Shown here: piece after piece, positions 1-6,685 of the stretch
How the letters are laid out: each line of letters starts with the position of its first letter
Numbering within the stretch: the stretch's first letter is position 1
From: Alphaproteobacteria bacterium
GTDB lineage: Bacteria > Pseudomonadota > Alphaproteobacteria > UBA2136 > JALTLI01
Reading direction: 5' to 3'
DNA length: 8,169 nucleotides
Assembly: GCA_027005635.1 (NCBI GenBank)
Contig: JALTLI010000016.1
Span: 1 to 8,169 of the forward strand
The notes under the pieces: model-generated
Database searches by the model: none
Told to the model about the DNA's origin: nothing
The model's input: the letters and a program-made list of their open reading frames with translations, nothing else
Translations under genes and position numbers: made by a program

Positions 1-331
1 TAACTATACTATAAATATATATTAGTGTTATACCTGCTATCTAATTGTTTTTATATATAGTTATTTTATTTTAAAAAAATTACTTTTAATTAGTTAAATT
101 TATTTATAATTTATCGTTAAAATACATAATAATAGCTAGTATATTAAATATTACAAAAAACAATTATAGCTTTTCAACTGTTATAAATATAGTGTTTTTA
201 AGTAAAATAACTATACATAATGCACTGTTGTTATTTTACACTTTATCTATTAATAAAAATTGACTATATTGCCTTTAGTATTAAGTTAAATTACTATCAA
301 TCACATAAATAATAAAATTGGATATAAATAT
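1..331. other. AT-rich non-coding region upstream of the O-antigen-ligase-type gene
   Basis: This stretch is extremely AT-rich, and I see no open frame with recognisable protein character, no tRNA and no other known RNA. It should hold the promoter of the plus-strand gene at 332. A TTGACT hexamer lies at 260-265, but no good -10 box sits at the right distance, so I do not call a promoter. A perfect 10-bp inverted repeat at 202-239 is listed separately. The gene upstream of this region is outside the window. Confidence 0.6.
202..239. repeat. Perfect 10-bp inverted repeat upstream of the O-antigen-ligase-type gene
   Basis: GTAAAATAAC at 202-211 is the exact reverse complement of GTTATTTTAC at 230-239, with 18 bases between the arms. 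There is no T tract after either arm, so it does not look like an intrinsic terminator. It lies about 90-130 bases upstream of the start codon at 332 and could be an operator with two half-sites. In such AT-rich DNA a chance origin is possible. What is seen is only the symmetry; the role is unknown. Confidence 0.4.
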
Positions 332-2494
332 ATGTTTTCTTGCCTTAAAAACACTTGCATTGCAACTAAAGATGAAGTACCAGTTTGGTTTTTTCAAAGT
401 TCAAGGTTAATACTTTCAATATTCTTTTTAATTGTACCTGTTTTATATGATTCATCTGTTCCTGAAGTTGGAGCAGACATGAAATGGACACTTGCCCATG
501 CTGTTAGTTTATTTGTAAGTGGCTTGTTATTTATTTCTTGGTTTACAAGTAAACCAGTTATTAAACTAAAATGGCCAATTTCAGTTTGGGCAATGATTAT
601 ATTTTCAATATTTGCAATTTTATCAATAATAGATGCATACAACCCATTAAGATCATGGTGGTTTTTAAAACATTTAATATCTTATAGTTTGATATTCTTT
701 TTGGTATACTCCCTAAGAAATGAAGATTGGTACAAAGGAATTTTAGCTATTTTACTTGCTCCATTTACCTTTAATTCAGTTTTAGGTATTTTGCAGTTTT
801 TTGTTATTAAAGATGCAGATATTACAGCTATATTTCCATTATGGGAGCATGTTTCTCCATTTATTGATATATTTCGTCAATCTGCACCACCAGCAGCAAC
901 TTTTGCTAATAAAAATTTAGCTGCAAGCTATACGGTTATGATGCTACCAATTGCCCTATATGCAGTATTAGTATTTAAACACAAAGTATCACAAATTTTA
1001 GCAGGAATTAGCCTTACTCTAGGTTTAATATTCCTTATTTATACACGTAGTAGAGGTAGTTGGATTGCAGCTATTTTTGCAAGTTTATTTCTTATTACTT
1101 GGGTTTTAACTAACAATAAAAATAGAAAATTATTAGTATCTGTTTTATCTAAATTTAAATTAATTATTTTAAGTTTTGTTATTGTTGTAACTATTTTTGC
1201 CGCACAATTTAATTCAAATGTAAGCAGTATTTATGTTGCTACTAATCAAAAAGTATCTGATCAATTTTCTAGTATTGCCAGAATGGGAACTGGCGATGTA
1301 GGAACACGTATTGCCTATTTCTTAAATAGCTTAAAAATTATTGCAGATCACCCAATAAATGGTGTAGGTCTTTCTAATTTTCAAACGATTTATCCATTGT
1401 ATCATCATGCAATTTATGAAACTCCTAAGGTTGGTTATGCTGTTGAGGCTCGTCCACAACGTTCTCATAATGATTTTATTCAAGCCTTTGTAGAAACTGG
1501 TATTTTAGGTGGATTAGCATTTATAACTATCTTTCTTTCTACTTTATATATGGGCTACAAATTAGCAAGATCTACTGCTTCAGCTGATACCCGTTTAATT
1601 AGTATATTTATATTAACATCAGTTGCCGGTGTTGGAGTTAACGCAATGGGAGATTTCCCATTCCAAATGCCAATAGTACCAATTATTACATGGACATTAA
1701 TTAGCATATTAACAGGTTTATTTACTATTCATTATAGAACTGCTGGTAATATTGGTTTTAACTATAAATTCACAATTAAGCCTGTAATTTGTTTAATTAT
1801 AGGTTCAATTTTATTTTTTGGTTTTGTTAAAATACTTAATGATGATTTAACCAGAGAAAAAGCTGCTAAATATATGAAATATGTTATGAGTTACTCTGCT
1901 GCCCATATTTTTAATGATAAAGTACTAGATAGCCTAGATAAAGCCTATAAAATATACCCATACAACGCTAGAACACTAGAATACAGAGGAACTATTCCGG
2001 TAAACTATAAAGGTAAAAGAAAAATTTCTTTGGATACTTTAATTAAGCAAGGTGAAGAATCTATTGAACATGACCCCTATGCGCCTAATAATCTAATAAA
2101 CTTAGGTGGTTCTTATTTTCGTAAAGCAATGCAAGCTGATAGGCTAGGCAACAATAAAGTTGCTCTTGAATATGCAGATAAAACTTTAGAAATATATAAA
2201 AGGTTATTACCACTAGCTTATTTTGCTCCACATACATATAGCTTAGCTGGATATGCATATTTAATTAAAGAAAAAGCCAATATTGCCGCTTCATTTTTTG
2301 AAAAAGCGTTAGAAATTGATCCTAAGTATGTTTCTGCTTTAAATGGTTTAGCTTTATCTGTTAAAGCATTAAAATTAGAAGGCTATACAGACGCAGATAT
2401 AAACGTTATTCGTGGTAAACAAGATATACAAGTAAATATATTTAATAAAGAAAAAATAATTCAAAAATTAAAAGATAGAAATGCTGTTAAATAA
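332..2494 (+). CDS. O-antigen ligase/polymerase family membrane protein (Wzy_C type) with C-terminal TPR region
   Basis: This 720-residue inner-membrane protein probably transfers or polymerises lipid-linked glycans on the periplasmic face, as WaaL ligases, Wzy polymerases and PglL-type oligosaccharyltransferases do. About twelve hydrophobic segments fill residues 24-500. The family motif TRSRGSW is at 238-244. A large hydrophilic loop at about 292-388 ends in SHNDF with His379, followed by an F-VETG-LGG segment; this His matches the catalytic histidine position of the Wzy_C family. After the last hydrophobic segment (about 483-501), residues 505-690 are soluble and helical, with TPR-like repeats, clearest at about 635-668 (EKALEIDP near 656-664). 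The ATG at 332 is the first start and precedes the first hydrophobic segment; only a weak ribosome binding site is visible. No glycosyltransferase genes adjoin it, so the substrate cannot be told. Ligase, polymerase and protein glycosylase remain possible. Confidence 0.85.
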   Translation: MFSCLKNTCIATKDEVPVWFFQSSRLILSIFFLIVPVLYDSSVPEVGADMKWTLAHAVSLFVSGLLFISWFTSKPVIKLKWPISVWAMIIFSIFAILSIIDAYNPLRSWWFLKHLISYSLIFFLVYSLRNEDWYKGILAILLAPFTFNSVLGILQFFVIKDADITAIFPLWEHVSPFIDIFRQSAPPAATFANKNLAASYTVMMLPIALYAVLVFKHKVSQILAGISLTLGLIFLIYTRSRGSWIAAIFASLFLITWVLTNNKNRKLLVSVLSKFKLIILSFVIVVTIFAAQFNSNVSSIYVATNQKVSDQFSSIARMGTGDVGTRIAYFLNSLKIIADHPINGVGLSNFQTIYPLYHHAIYETPKVGYAVEARPQRSHNDFIQAFVETGILGGLAFITIFLSTLYMGYKLARSTASADTRLISIFILTSVAGVGVNAMGDFPFQMPIVPIITWTLISILTGLFTIHYRTAGNIGFNYKFTIKPVICLIIGSILFFGFVKILNDDLTREKAAKYMKYVMSYSAAHIFNDKVLDSLDKAYKIYPYNARTLEYRGTIPVNYKGKRKISLDTLIKQGEESIEHDPYAPNNLINLGGSYFRKAMQADRLGNNKVALEYADKTLEIYKRLLPLAYFAPHTYSLAGYAYLIKEKANIAASFFEKALEIDPKYVSALNGLALSVKALKLEGYTDADINVIRGKQDIQVNIFNKEKIIQKLKDRNAVK

Positions 2495-2501
2495 TTAATT
2501 A
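2492..2501. other. Tail-to-tail gene junction inside a 10-bp palindrome
   Basis: The plus-strand stop codon TAA ends at 2494 and the minus-strand stop codon TAA occupies 2497-2495, so the two genes abut with no spacer. Both stops lie in the perfect palindrome TAATTAATTA. No GC-rich hairpin or T tract is visible between the genes, so transcription from each side probably runs into the other gene unless a factor-dependent terminator acts. Confidence 0.7.
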
Positions 2502-3601
2502 GCTACATCTATAGTAACCGCAACACCTAAATAAGCCAGAGAAGATTTGGTGGTTAATCTAGATTTTAATATATCAGCTGTTTCGTGGGTAGTTTTTATG
2601 AAAACTGGGTTTTTATAGTGCTGTTTACGCCAAAGTTTAAGTAAAATATTACCAGCTTCATAAATAGGTAAGTTTAGTTTCTTTAATAAACTAGTGTTAC
2701 CTTTTTCTCTGTTTATCTCTATAATTCCATACCTAGACATTTTCATGACATCTGTCTTGCGCTCGCTTCTGTTAGCAAAACATACTTCTAAATATTTATG
2801 TAATTGTTTTCTATCTTGCCTGTTAGGCATAGTTATAAAATCAACTATAATACTTCCACCAATATCTAATAAATTACATATCCGCACTATTTCTTTTGCT
2901 GCTAACATATTCACTTGTAGAGGAATATTTTTATAATTTATTTTACCTGTTGTAAAAGAAGAAGAATCAATATCTATTGTAGTTACAGCCCTGGTTTGTT
3001 CAATTATTATTTCAGCACCACCTTCAATTTTAAAAGTTGAAGAATTTAAACTTTCTATTTGTTCATCAAGTTCTTCTAAAATATCTTCATTTTTGTGAAA
3101 ATTTATTGTAAATATTTTATCTTCTGCTACAAATTCAGCAACTTCAGAATAAAATCTATCATCATTTATCCAAACATTTACAGGTGTTAAACCAGCATCC
3201 ATTAATGATCTACTTAATGCATTAGGTGCTTTTTGTAATACAATAGGAGCATCTAAATTTTTAGCCTTACTATAATCATACAAAACCTTAGCATTTAAAG
3301 ATGCCCCTTTTTCGGCAGTTCGTTCCTTGGTAATTCTGCTAACAATTTTTGCACCTTCAAATATTTTAAAATCATCATCAATGGTATCTAATGGCAAAAA
3401 TCCATCTGTTATATCACCGATATCTACAAATGCAGCATTTAAAGCTGGCACAATTTTACGCACAATGCCTAAAGTTATTGTACCTGTTATATAAGTAAAA
3501 TTTTCATCGTCATAATGTAAACCTAAAAGTTTACCTTGTTCATCTAACAAGCTAACACGAGTGTGCCATGGACAGCTTTCATAAATAATATCATAAGTCA
3601 T
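2495..3601 (-). CDS. Short ribonuclease E/G family protein
   Basis: Members of this family cleave single-stranded RNA in rRNA maturation and mRNA decay. The protein is 368 residues from the ATG at 3601. An S1-like RNA-binding segment (AAFVDIGDITDGFLPL) is at about 56-71. The metal-binding catalytic core is visible: EQT near 201-203 followed by TIDID, where Asp210 corresponds to Asp303 of E. coli RNase E, and IIVDFI, where Asp254 corresponds to Asp346. An SRYGIIEINR segment follows at about 289-298. Two features differ from E. coli RNase E/G. The zinc-link CPxCxG motif expected after that segment is absent, and there is no long C-terminal scaffold. The gene overlaps the end of maf by 11 bases, so translational coupling is likely. 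A GTG at 3607 in the same frame is an alternative start. No small zinc-finger gene follows; the convergent neighbour begins immediately. Confidence 0.88.
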   Translation of the reverse strand: MTYDIIYESCPWHTRVSLLDEQGKLLGLHYDDENFTYITGTITLGIVRKIVPALNAAFVDIGDITDGFLPLDTIDDDFKIFEGAKIVSRITKERTAEKGASLNAKVLYDYSKAKNLDAPIVLQKAPNALSRSLMDAGLTPVNVWINDDRFYSEVAEFVAEDKIFTINFHKNEDILEELDEQIESLNSSTFKIEGGAEIIIEQTRAVTTIDIDSSSFTTGKINYKNIPLQVNMLAAKEIVRICNLLDIGGSIIVDFITMPNRQDRKQLHKYLEVCFANRSERKTDVMKMSRYGIIEINREKGNTSLLKKLNLPIYEAGNILLKLWRKQHYKNPVFIKTTHETADILKSRLTTKSSLAYLGVAVTIDVAN

Positions 3602-4166
3602 AGCCACATGCTTTAAGCAGGTTAACTGTTTTAGCTAAAGGCAAACCTAAAATACCGCTTACATCACCTTGCACCCATTCAACCATAGCCCCACCAGTTG
3701 CCATTCCAATGGTAAAACCGCCTGCTTTTCCGTACCAGTTTTCTTTTTTATCTACATATTTTTGGATATCTTTTTCTCTCATTGCTACAAGCTTTAATTT
3801 ATTTTCTGAAAGATAATTACGAATTTTACCAGTTTTATCAATTATACAAACAGCTGTATAAACTCTGTGTCTTCTACCTGTTAATAGACGTAAAATTCTT
3901 GCTGCATCTTTTTTATCTTCTGGCTTACCAATAATTCTTCTGCCAAGTACACATGTTGTATCAGCAGCAAGAACTGTACAATTTGGATTTTCTGAGGCGA
4001 TTTTTTTAGCTTTATCTAGACAAACCCGTTCAACATATTTTTTAGGTTGTTCATTTTTAAAAGGTGTTTCATCAATATCAGCAGGAATAATATCAAAAGA
4101 AAGTCCCAGTTCCTTCAGCATTTGTTGCCGACGCGGAGACTGGGACGCAAGTATTAGTTTTGTCAC
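3591..4166 (-). CDS. maf: Maf family nucleotide pyrophosphatase
   Basis: Maf proteins hydrolyse nucleoside triphosphates, typically dTTP/UTP or modified nucleotides, to monophosphates and pyrophosphate, and so clean the nucleotide pool. The frame stays open into dcd, but I place the start at the GTG at 4166, which gives MTKLILASQSPRR and 191 residues, the usual family length. The phosphate-binding ASQSPRR loop is at 7-13, the probable catalytic Asp is in AADTT (Asp69), GKPED is at 80-84, GKAGG is at 146-150 and GLPL is at 174-177. The stretch after GKAGG reads FTIGMATGG, where relatives usually have an IQG triplet, so a conserved Gln seems to be missing. The start lies 4 bases after the dcd stop, with no clear ribosome binding site, which suggests coupling to dcd. 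The stop overlaps the next gene. Substrate preference (dTTP/UTP against m7GTP) cannot be fixed. Confidence 0.9.
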   Translation of the reverse strand: MTKLILASQSPRRQQMLKELGLSFDIIPADIDETPFKNEQPKKYVERVCLDKAKKIASENPNCTVLAADTTCVLGRRIIGKPEDKKDAARILRLLTGRRHRVYTAVCIIDKTGKIRNYLSENKLKLVAMREKDIQKYVDKKENWYGKAGGFTIGMATGGAMVEWVQGDVSGILGLPLAKTVNLLKACGYDL

Positions 4167-4170
4167 AAGC

Positions 4171-4737
4171 TTAAGCAGTTTTTGTAAGAATACGAGGCAA
4201 TGTAACCCCAGTTTGTCCTTGGTACTTACCTTTTCTATCTGCGTAAGAAGTTTCACATTCACCATCACCACCATAGAATAAGAACTGACAAGCACCTTCA
4301 CCTGCATAAATTTTAGCAGGAAGCGGTGTAGTATTTGAAAATTCTAAGGTAACATGCCCCTCCCATTCTGGCTCTAGCGGAGTAACATTTACCACAATAC
4401 CACAACGAGCATAAGTACTTTTACCAACACAAACAACAAGAACATCACGTGGAATACGGAAATATTCAACTGTTCTTGCTAGGGCAAATGAATTTGGTGG
4501 AATAATACATTCTTTACCTTTAAATTCTACAAATGATTGTTCATCAAAGTTTTTAGGATCAACAATTGCATTATTTACATTAGTAAAAATTTTAAATTCA
4601 TCGCTTACTCTTGCATCAAACCCGTAAGATGATACACCGTAAGAAATAACATCTTCACCTCTTTGGCTTTCTACAAATGGCTCAATCATGCCATCTTTCA
4701 TTGCTTTTTCTCTTATCCATGTATCTGGTTTAATCAT
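4171..4737 (-). CDS. dcd: dCTP deaminase
   Basis: Dcd deaminates dCTP to dUTP and ammonia, the main route to dUMP and then dTTP in many proteobacteria. The 188-residue protein matches the long proteobacterial form along its whole length. The signature GKSTYARCGI is at 105-114 and contains Ser107 and Arg111. Glu132, in VTLEFSN, is the expected catalytic Glu, equivalent to E. coli Glu138. The C-terminal KGKYQGQ-GVTLP segment (169-181), which closes over the nucleotide, is intact. The start at 4737 is supported by AAGGGG seven bases upstream. maf follows after 4 bases, which groups two nucleotide-metabolism enzymes together. The preceding gene ends 62 bases upstream. Confidence 0.97.
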   Translation of the reverse strand: MIKPDTWIREKAMKDGMIEPFVESQRGEDVISYGVSSYGFDARVSDEFKIFTNVNNAIVDPKNFDEQSFVEFKGKECIIPPNSFALARTVEYFRIPRDVLVVCVGKSTYARCGIVVNVTPLEPEWEGHVTLEFSNTTPLPAKIYAGEGACQFLFYGGDGECETSYADRKGKYQGQTGVTLPRILTKTA

Positions 4738-4744
4738 ATTTATA

Positions 4745-4750
4745 CCCCTT
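4745..4750 (-). promoter_or_regulatory. Ribosome binding site of dcd
   Basis: AAGGGG on the minus strand ends seven bases before the ATG at 4737. It supports that start and shows that dcd is translated independently, unlike maf and the RNase gene that follow it. Confidence 0.7.
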
Positions 4751-4773
4751 TTTGAAATAATTTGTTTGCGATA

Positions 4774-4779
4774 TTTATA
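4774..4779 (-). promoter_or_regulatory. Possible -10 box upstream of dcd
   Basis: TATAAA on the minus strand lies 36 bases before the dcd start, in the only sizeable gap (62 bases) between the membrane gene and dcd. The -35 region is poor (TAGTTA with a 17-base spacer), so this is a weak candidate for a promoter of dcd-maf-RNase. The alternative is read-through from the upstream genes. Confidence 0.2.
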
Positions 4780-4799
4780 ACACTATTCTAACAAAATAA

Positions 4800-5222
4800 C
4801 TATTTATTTTTATATAAATAACGAAATAATAATAAAGTTGCTAAAGCCCATACAAAATTAAAAAATAATACTAACATTGGGGTAAAATCTCCCATATCTA
4901 AACCAAAATATCCTTTGCCAACTTTATGTGGAAATACCACTAAAAACATACCTAACGAAGGACCTATTGATGCAAAAATTGATGAAACTAAAAATGAAGG
5001 TCTGTTTTTTCTAAACTCTAATAAAAAGAAAATTGCTCCCCATAAACCACCCCAAACTAAACGAGGATAAAGCCATTGAGGAGTTAAATCTGGTTGAATA
5101 GGAACACTGAGCATAGCATTAATTCCGTATATTCCAAACAACCAAACAGTTAACGAGTTTATTAATCCGCCAAATGCACCAGCTGAAAATAATAGTGCAG
5201 TTCTATATAATAATATATGCAT
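4800..5222 (-). CDS. Conserved four-helix membrane protein of unknown function
   Basis: The 140-residue protein has four probable transmembrane segments at about 5-28, 55-69, 77-97 and 114-135, with no signal peptide and no soluble domain. Residues that look constrained sit in or near the membrane: a Gly-rich first helix with Asn22, PRLVWGGLWG at 53-62, a loop FPHKVGKGYFGL at 97-108 with basic residues, and Asn122 in helix four. I recall similar uncharacterised proteins in other proteobacteria but cannot give a function. The start at 5222 has AAGAAAG eight bases upstream. The gene follows the RnfB-like gene by 13 bases, so the two are very likely co-transcribed. A role as membrane partner for that otherwise soluble iron-sulfur protein is possible but purely a guess from position. 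Confidence 0.75.
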   Translation of the reverse strand: MHILLYRTALLFSAGAFGGLINSLTVWLFGIYGINAMLSVPIQPDLTPQWLYPRLVWGGLWGAIFFLLEFRKNRPSFLVSSIFASIGPSLGMFLVVFPHKVGKGYFGLDMGDFTPMLVLFFNFVWALATLLLFRYLYKNK

Positions 5223-5235
5223 AATGGTTTCTTTC

Positions 5236-5853
5236 TTATTTATTTTTTGTGGAATATTTATCTTTTGATTTTTTTCTAGCTTTATTAATTAGCTCTAGTT
5301 GTTCTTCAGATAAACTTGCTTCTTTTATATTTTTCTTTTTAGTTTTTAACTTTTTATTTGCCTTATTATTACGCTTTATAACTAAATCTAGAATTTCATT
5401 TCTTCTATTTTCTTGCCACTTATCTTTTTCATCTTGAGAAAGGTTTTCAACAAAAGAAAACTCTGGATTAGGTATAATATCAATACAGTTTTCAGGGCAA
5501 ATTTTAACACACAGCTTACAACCACTACAATTATAATTATTAACAGTATGTAATTTACGCGGAGCCCCTGTAATACAATCGGTAGGACAGGCCTGAATAC
5601 ACAAAGTACAACCAATACAACTAGTTAATATATTTGCAGTACTTATTTTTTCTTGTGGTAATGCTGGTCGAATAATAGGCTTATTTAATAGCTTAGCTAG
5701 TTTTTTTATAACTAATTCACCACCTGGTCTGCATCTATTAATTGCAATATCTTCATTTAATATTGCTTCTGCATAAGGGCTACAACCATCATAACCACAT
5801 TCACCACATTGAGTTTGTGCTAAAATATCTTCAATCTGTTTTAGATTAGGCAT
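5236..5853 (-). CDS. Short RnfB-like iron-sulfur protein with three predicted 4Fe-4S clusters
   Basis: The protein has 205 residues from the ATG at 5853, chosen because MPNLKQIEDILAQTQCGECG matches the start of short RnfB-type proteins; the longer frame would run into the preceding gene. An Fe-S domain of the C-x2-C-x4-C-x16-C type is at Cys16, 19, 24 and 41, followed by RPGG. Two ferredoxin-type 4Fe-4S motifs follow: Cys79/82/85/89 and Cys109/112/115/119, each pattern ending in CP. The tail (about 150-205) is charged and very rich in Lys. Canonical RnfB has an N-terminal membrane helix; this one lacks it, so it is probably cytoplasmic or bound to a partner. No other rnf gene is in the window. 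It starts 4 bases after GGDEF1 without a clear ribosome binding site. Its job is most likely electron transfer; the partners are unknown. Confidence 0.85.
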   Translation of the reverse strand: MPNLKQIEDILAQTQCGECGYDGCSPYAEAILNEDIAINRCRPGGELVIKKLAKLLNKPIIRPALPQEKISTANILTSCIGCTLCIQACPTDCITGAPRKLHTVNNYNCSGCKLCVKICPENCIDIIPNPEFSFVENLSQDEKDKWQENRRNEILDLVIKRNNKANKKLKTKKKNIKEASLSEEQLELINKARKKSKDKYSTKNK

Positions 5854-5857
5854 TTTC

Positions 5858-6517
5858 TTATATGCTATTTGAAATATCTTTTTGATTATACATACTAGAA
5901 TCTGCATGTTGCATAATATTTAAGGCTTCTGAATTACCATTAAATATTTGATAGCCAATACTCACATTAACATAAAAACTAGTACCATCACTTAATTTAC
6001 AAGGGTTTTCACTTATTATTTGAGTTAATTTTCTTGCTCTCTCAGCTGCATCTTCTTCACAAGAAAGCTCATTCAAAATAACACAAAATTCATCACCACC
6101 AATACGAGCAACAACATCATTATGTCTTGTATTTTTAGTAAGCAACTTAGCTATAAATACTAAAGCTTCATCACCAGCAACATGACCGTATGTATCATTT
6201 ATTTCTTTGAATTTATCCACATCAACCATTAATAATGCATTTTGACGATTATAACGTTTTGCTACAGCTATTGAGCGTTTTAACTCTTTTTCAAAGACTC
6301 TACGATTTGCAAGGTTAGTTAAAGGATCACTCATAGCATCTTTTTTTAAGGAAACAATAATACTTCTTTGTTTTTCAATTTGCTTTTTTAAAGATGTCAT
6401 TTCAGCAATAAGATCAGCAGTAGAAACACCATCAGCAGACATATCTTCTGAAACAATTTGGCTACCTTCTATAGCAGCACTCATCATACTTTCAATAGTT
6501 TTATCTCTTTTGCTCAT
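5858..6517 (-). CDS. GGDEF protein 1, probable diguanylate cyclase
   Basis: GGDEF domains condense two GTP into c-di-GMP, which usually switches bacteria between motile and attached life. The protein has 219 residues from the ATG at 6517. Residues 1-62 are non-membrane, with a heptad-like helical stretch at about 34-60. The GGDEF domain runs from DPLTNLANRR (64-73) through VDVDKFKEINDTYGH and the GGDEF active site at 140-144. An inhibitory-site RxxD motif, Arg131 to Asp134, lies exactly five residues before it, so feedback inhibition by c-di-GMP is expected. No PAS, GAF, REC or transmembrane sensor is present. AAAGG lies 11 bases before this ATG but only 5 bases before an in-frame TTG at 6523, so a start two codons longer is possible. 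It leads a tight run with the RnfB-like gene. Confidence 0.92.
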   Translation of the reverse strand: MSKRDKTIESMMSAAIEGSQIVSEDMSADGVSTADLIAEMTSLKKQIEKQRSIIVSLKKDAMSDPLTNLANRRVFEKELKRSIAVAKRYNRQNALLMVDVDKFKEINDTYGHVAGDEALVFIAKLLTKNTRHNDVVARIGGDEFCVILNELSCEEDAAERARKLTQIISENPCKLSDGTSFYVNVSIGYQIFNGNSEALNIMQHADSSMYNQKDISNSI

Positions 6518-6608
6518 ATTCAATGCAACCTTTATAAATGTATACTTTAAATAAAAATGACATATTAATATTTAGAAATCCACTAAAAAATAAATTTATA
6601 TATATGCT

Positions 6609-6620
6609 TGATATATATCA
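6609..6620. repeat. 12-bp palindrome in the GGDEF1 upstream region
   Basis: TGATATATATCA is its own reverse complement and lies about 90 bases upstream of the GGDEF1 start, just beyond the T tract of the terminator of the preceding gene. It could bind a dimeric regulator. The alternating AT core makes chance symmetry likely. I see no convincing sigma-70 promoter in the rest of this gap (6524-6608). Confidence 0.25.
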
Positions 6621-6623
6621 TAT

Positions 6624-6660
6624 AAAAAAAACAAGGTACTACCAATTATAAGTAGTACCC
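6624..6660 (-). terminator. Rho-independent terminator after GGDEF2
   Basis: On the minus strand an 8-bp perfect stem, GGTACTAC paired with GTAGTACC (plus-strand arms 6635-6642 and 6652-6659), encloses a 9-base loop. It is followed by TTG and a run of eight T. It lies 26 bases past the GGDEF2 stop codon at 6686. It should end the GGDEF2 transcript and separate it from GGDEF1, so GGDEF1 needs its own promoter. The stem is symmetric, but the T tract is present only on the minus-strand side. Confidence 0.88.
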
Positions 6661-6685
6661 CAAAATTACAAATATAATATGTTAT

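Noticed and set aside
202..239. The inverted repeat as a transcription terminator of a gene left of the window.
   Set aside because: The stem is almost all AT, the loop is 18 bases and no T tract follows either arm.
260..291. TTGACT as the -35 box of a sigma-70 promoter for the plus-strand gene.
   Set aside because: At spacers of 15-19 bases no hexamer matches TATAAT at more than three positions. The better ones, TATTAA and TTAAAT, are at 13 and 20 bases.
394..642. An open frame on the minus strand opposite the O-antigen-ligase-type gene.
   Set aside because: It is antisense to a clear membrane-protein coding region, has no ribosome binding site and no recognisable domain. Similar frames at 2694-2936, 5249-5437, 5388-5615, 6682-6867 and 7858-8082 were dropped for the same reason.
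4164..4307. A longer maf reading frame with an ATG start inside dcd.
   Set aside because: The added residues have no Maf character and would overlap 137 bases of dcd. The GTG at 4166 gives the normal Maf start and length.
5854..5907. A longer N-terminus for the RnfB-like protein, with a few hydrophobic residues that could suggest a membrane anchor.
   Set aside because: It would overlap the end of GGDEF1, the hydrophobic part is too short for a helix, and the ATG at 5853 gives the start expected for short RnfB proteins.
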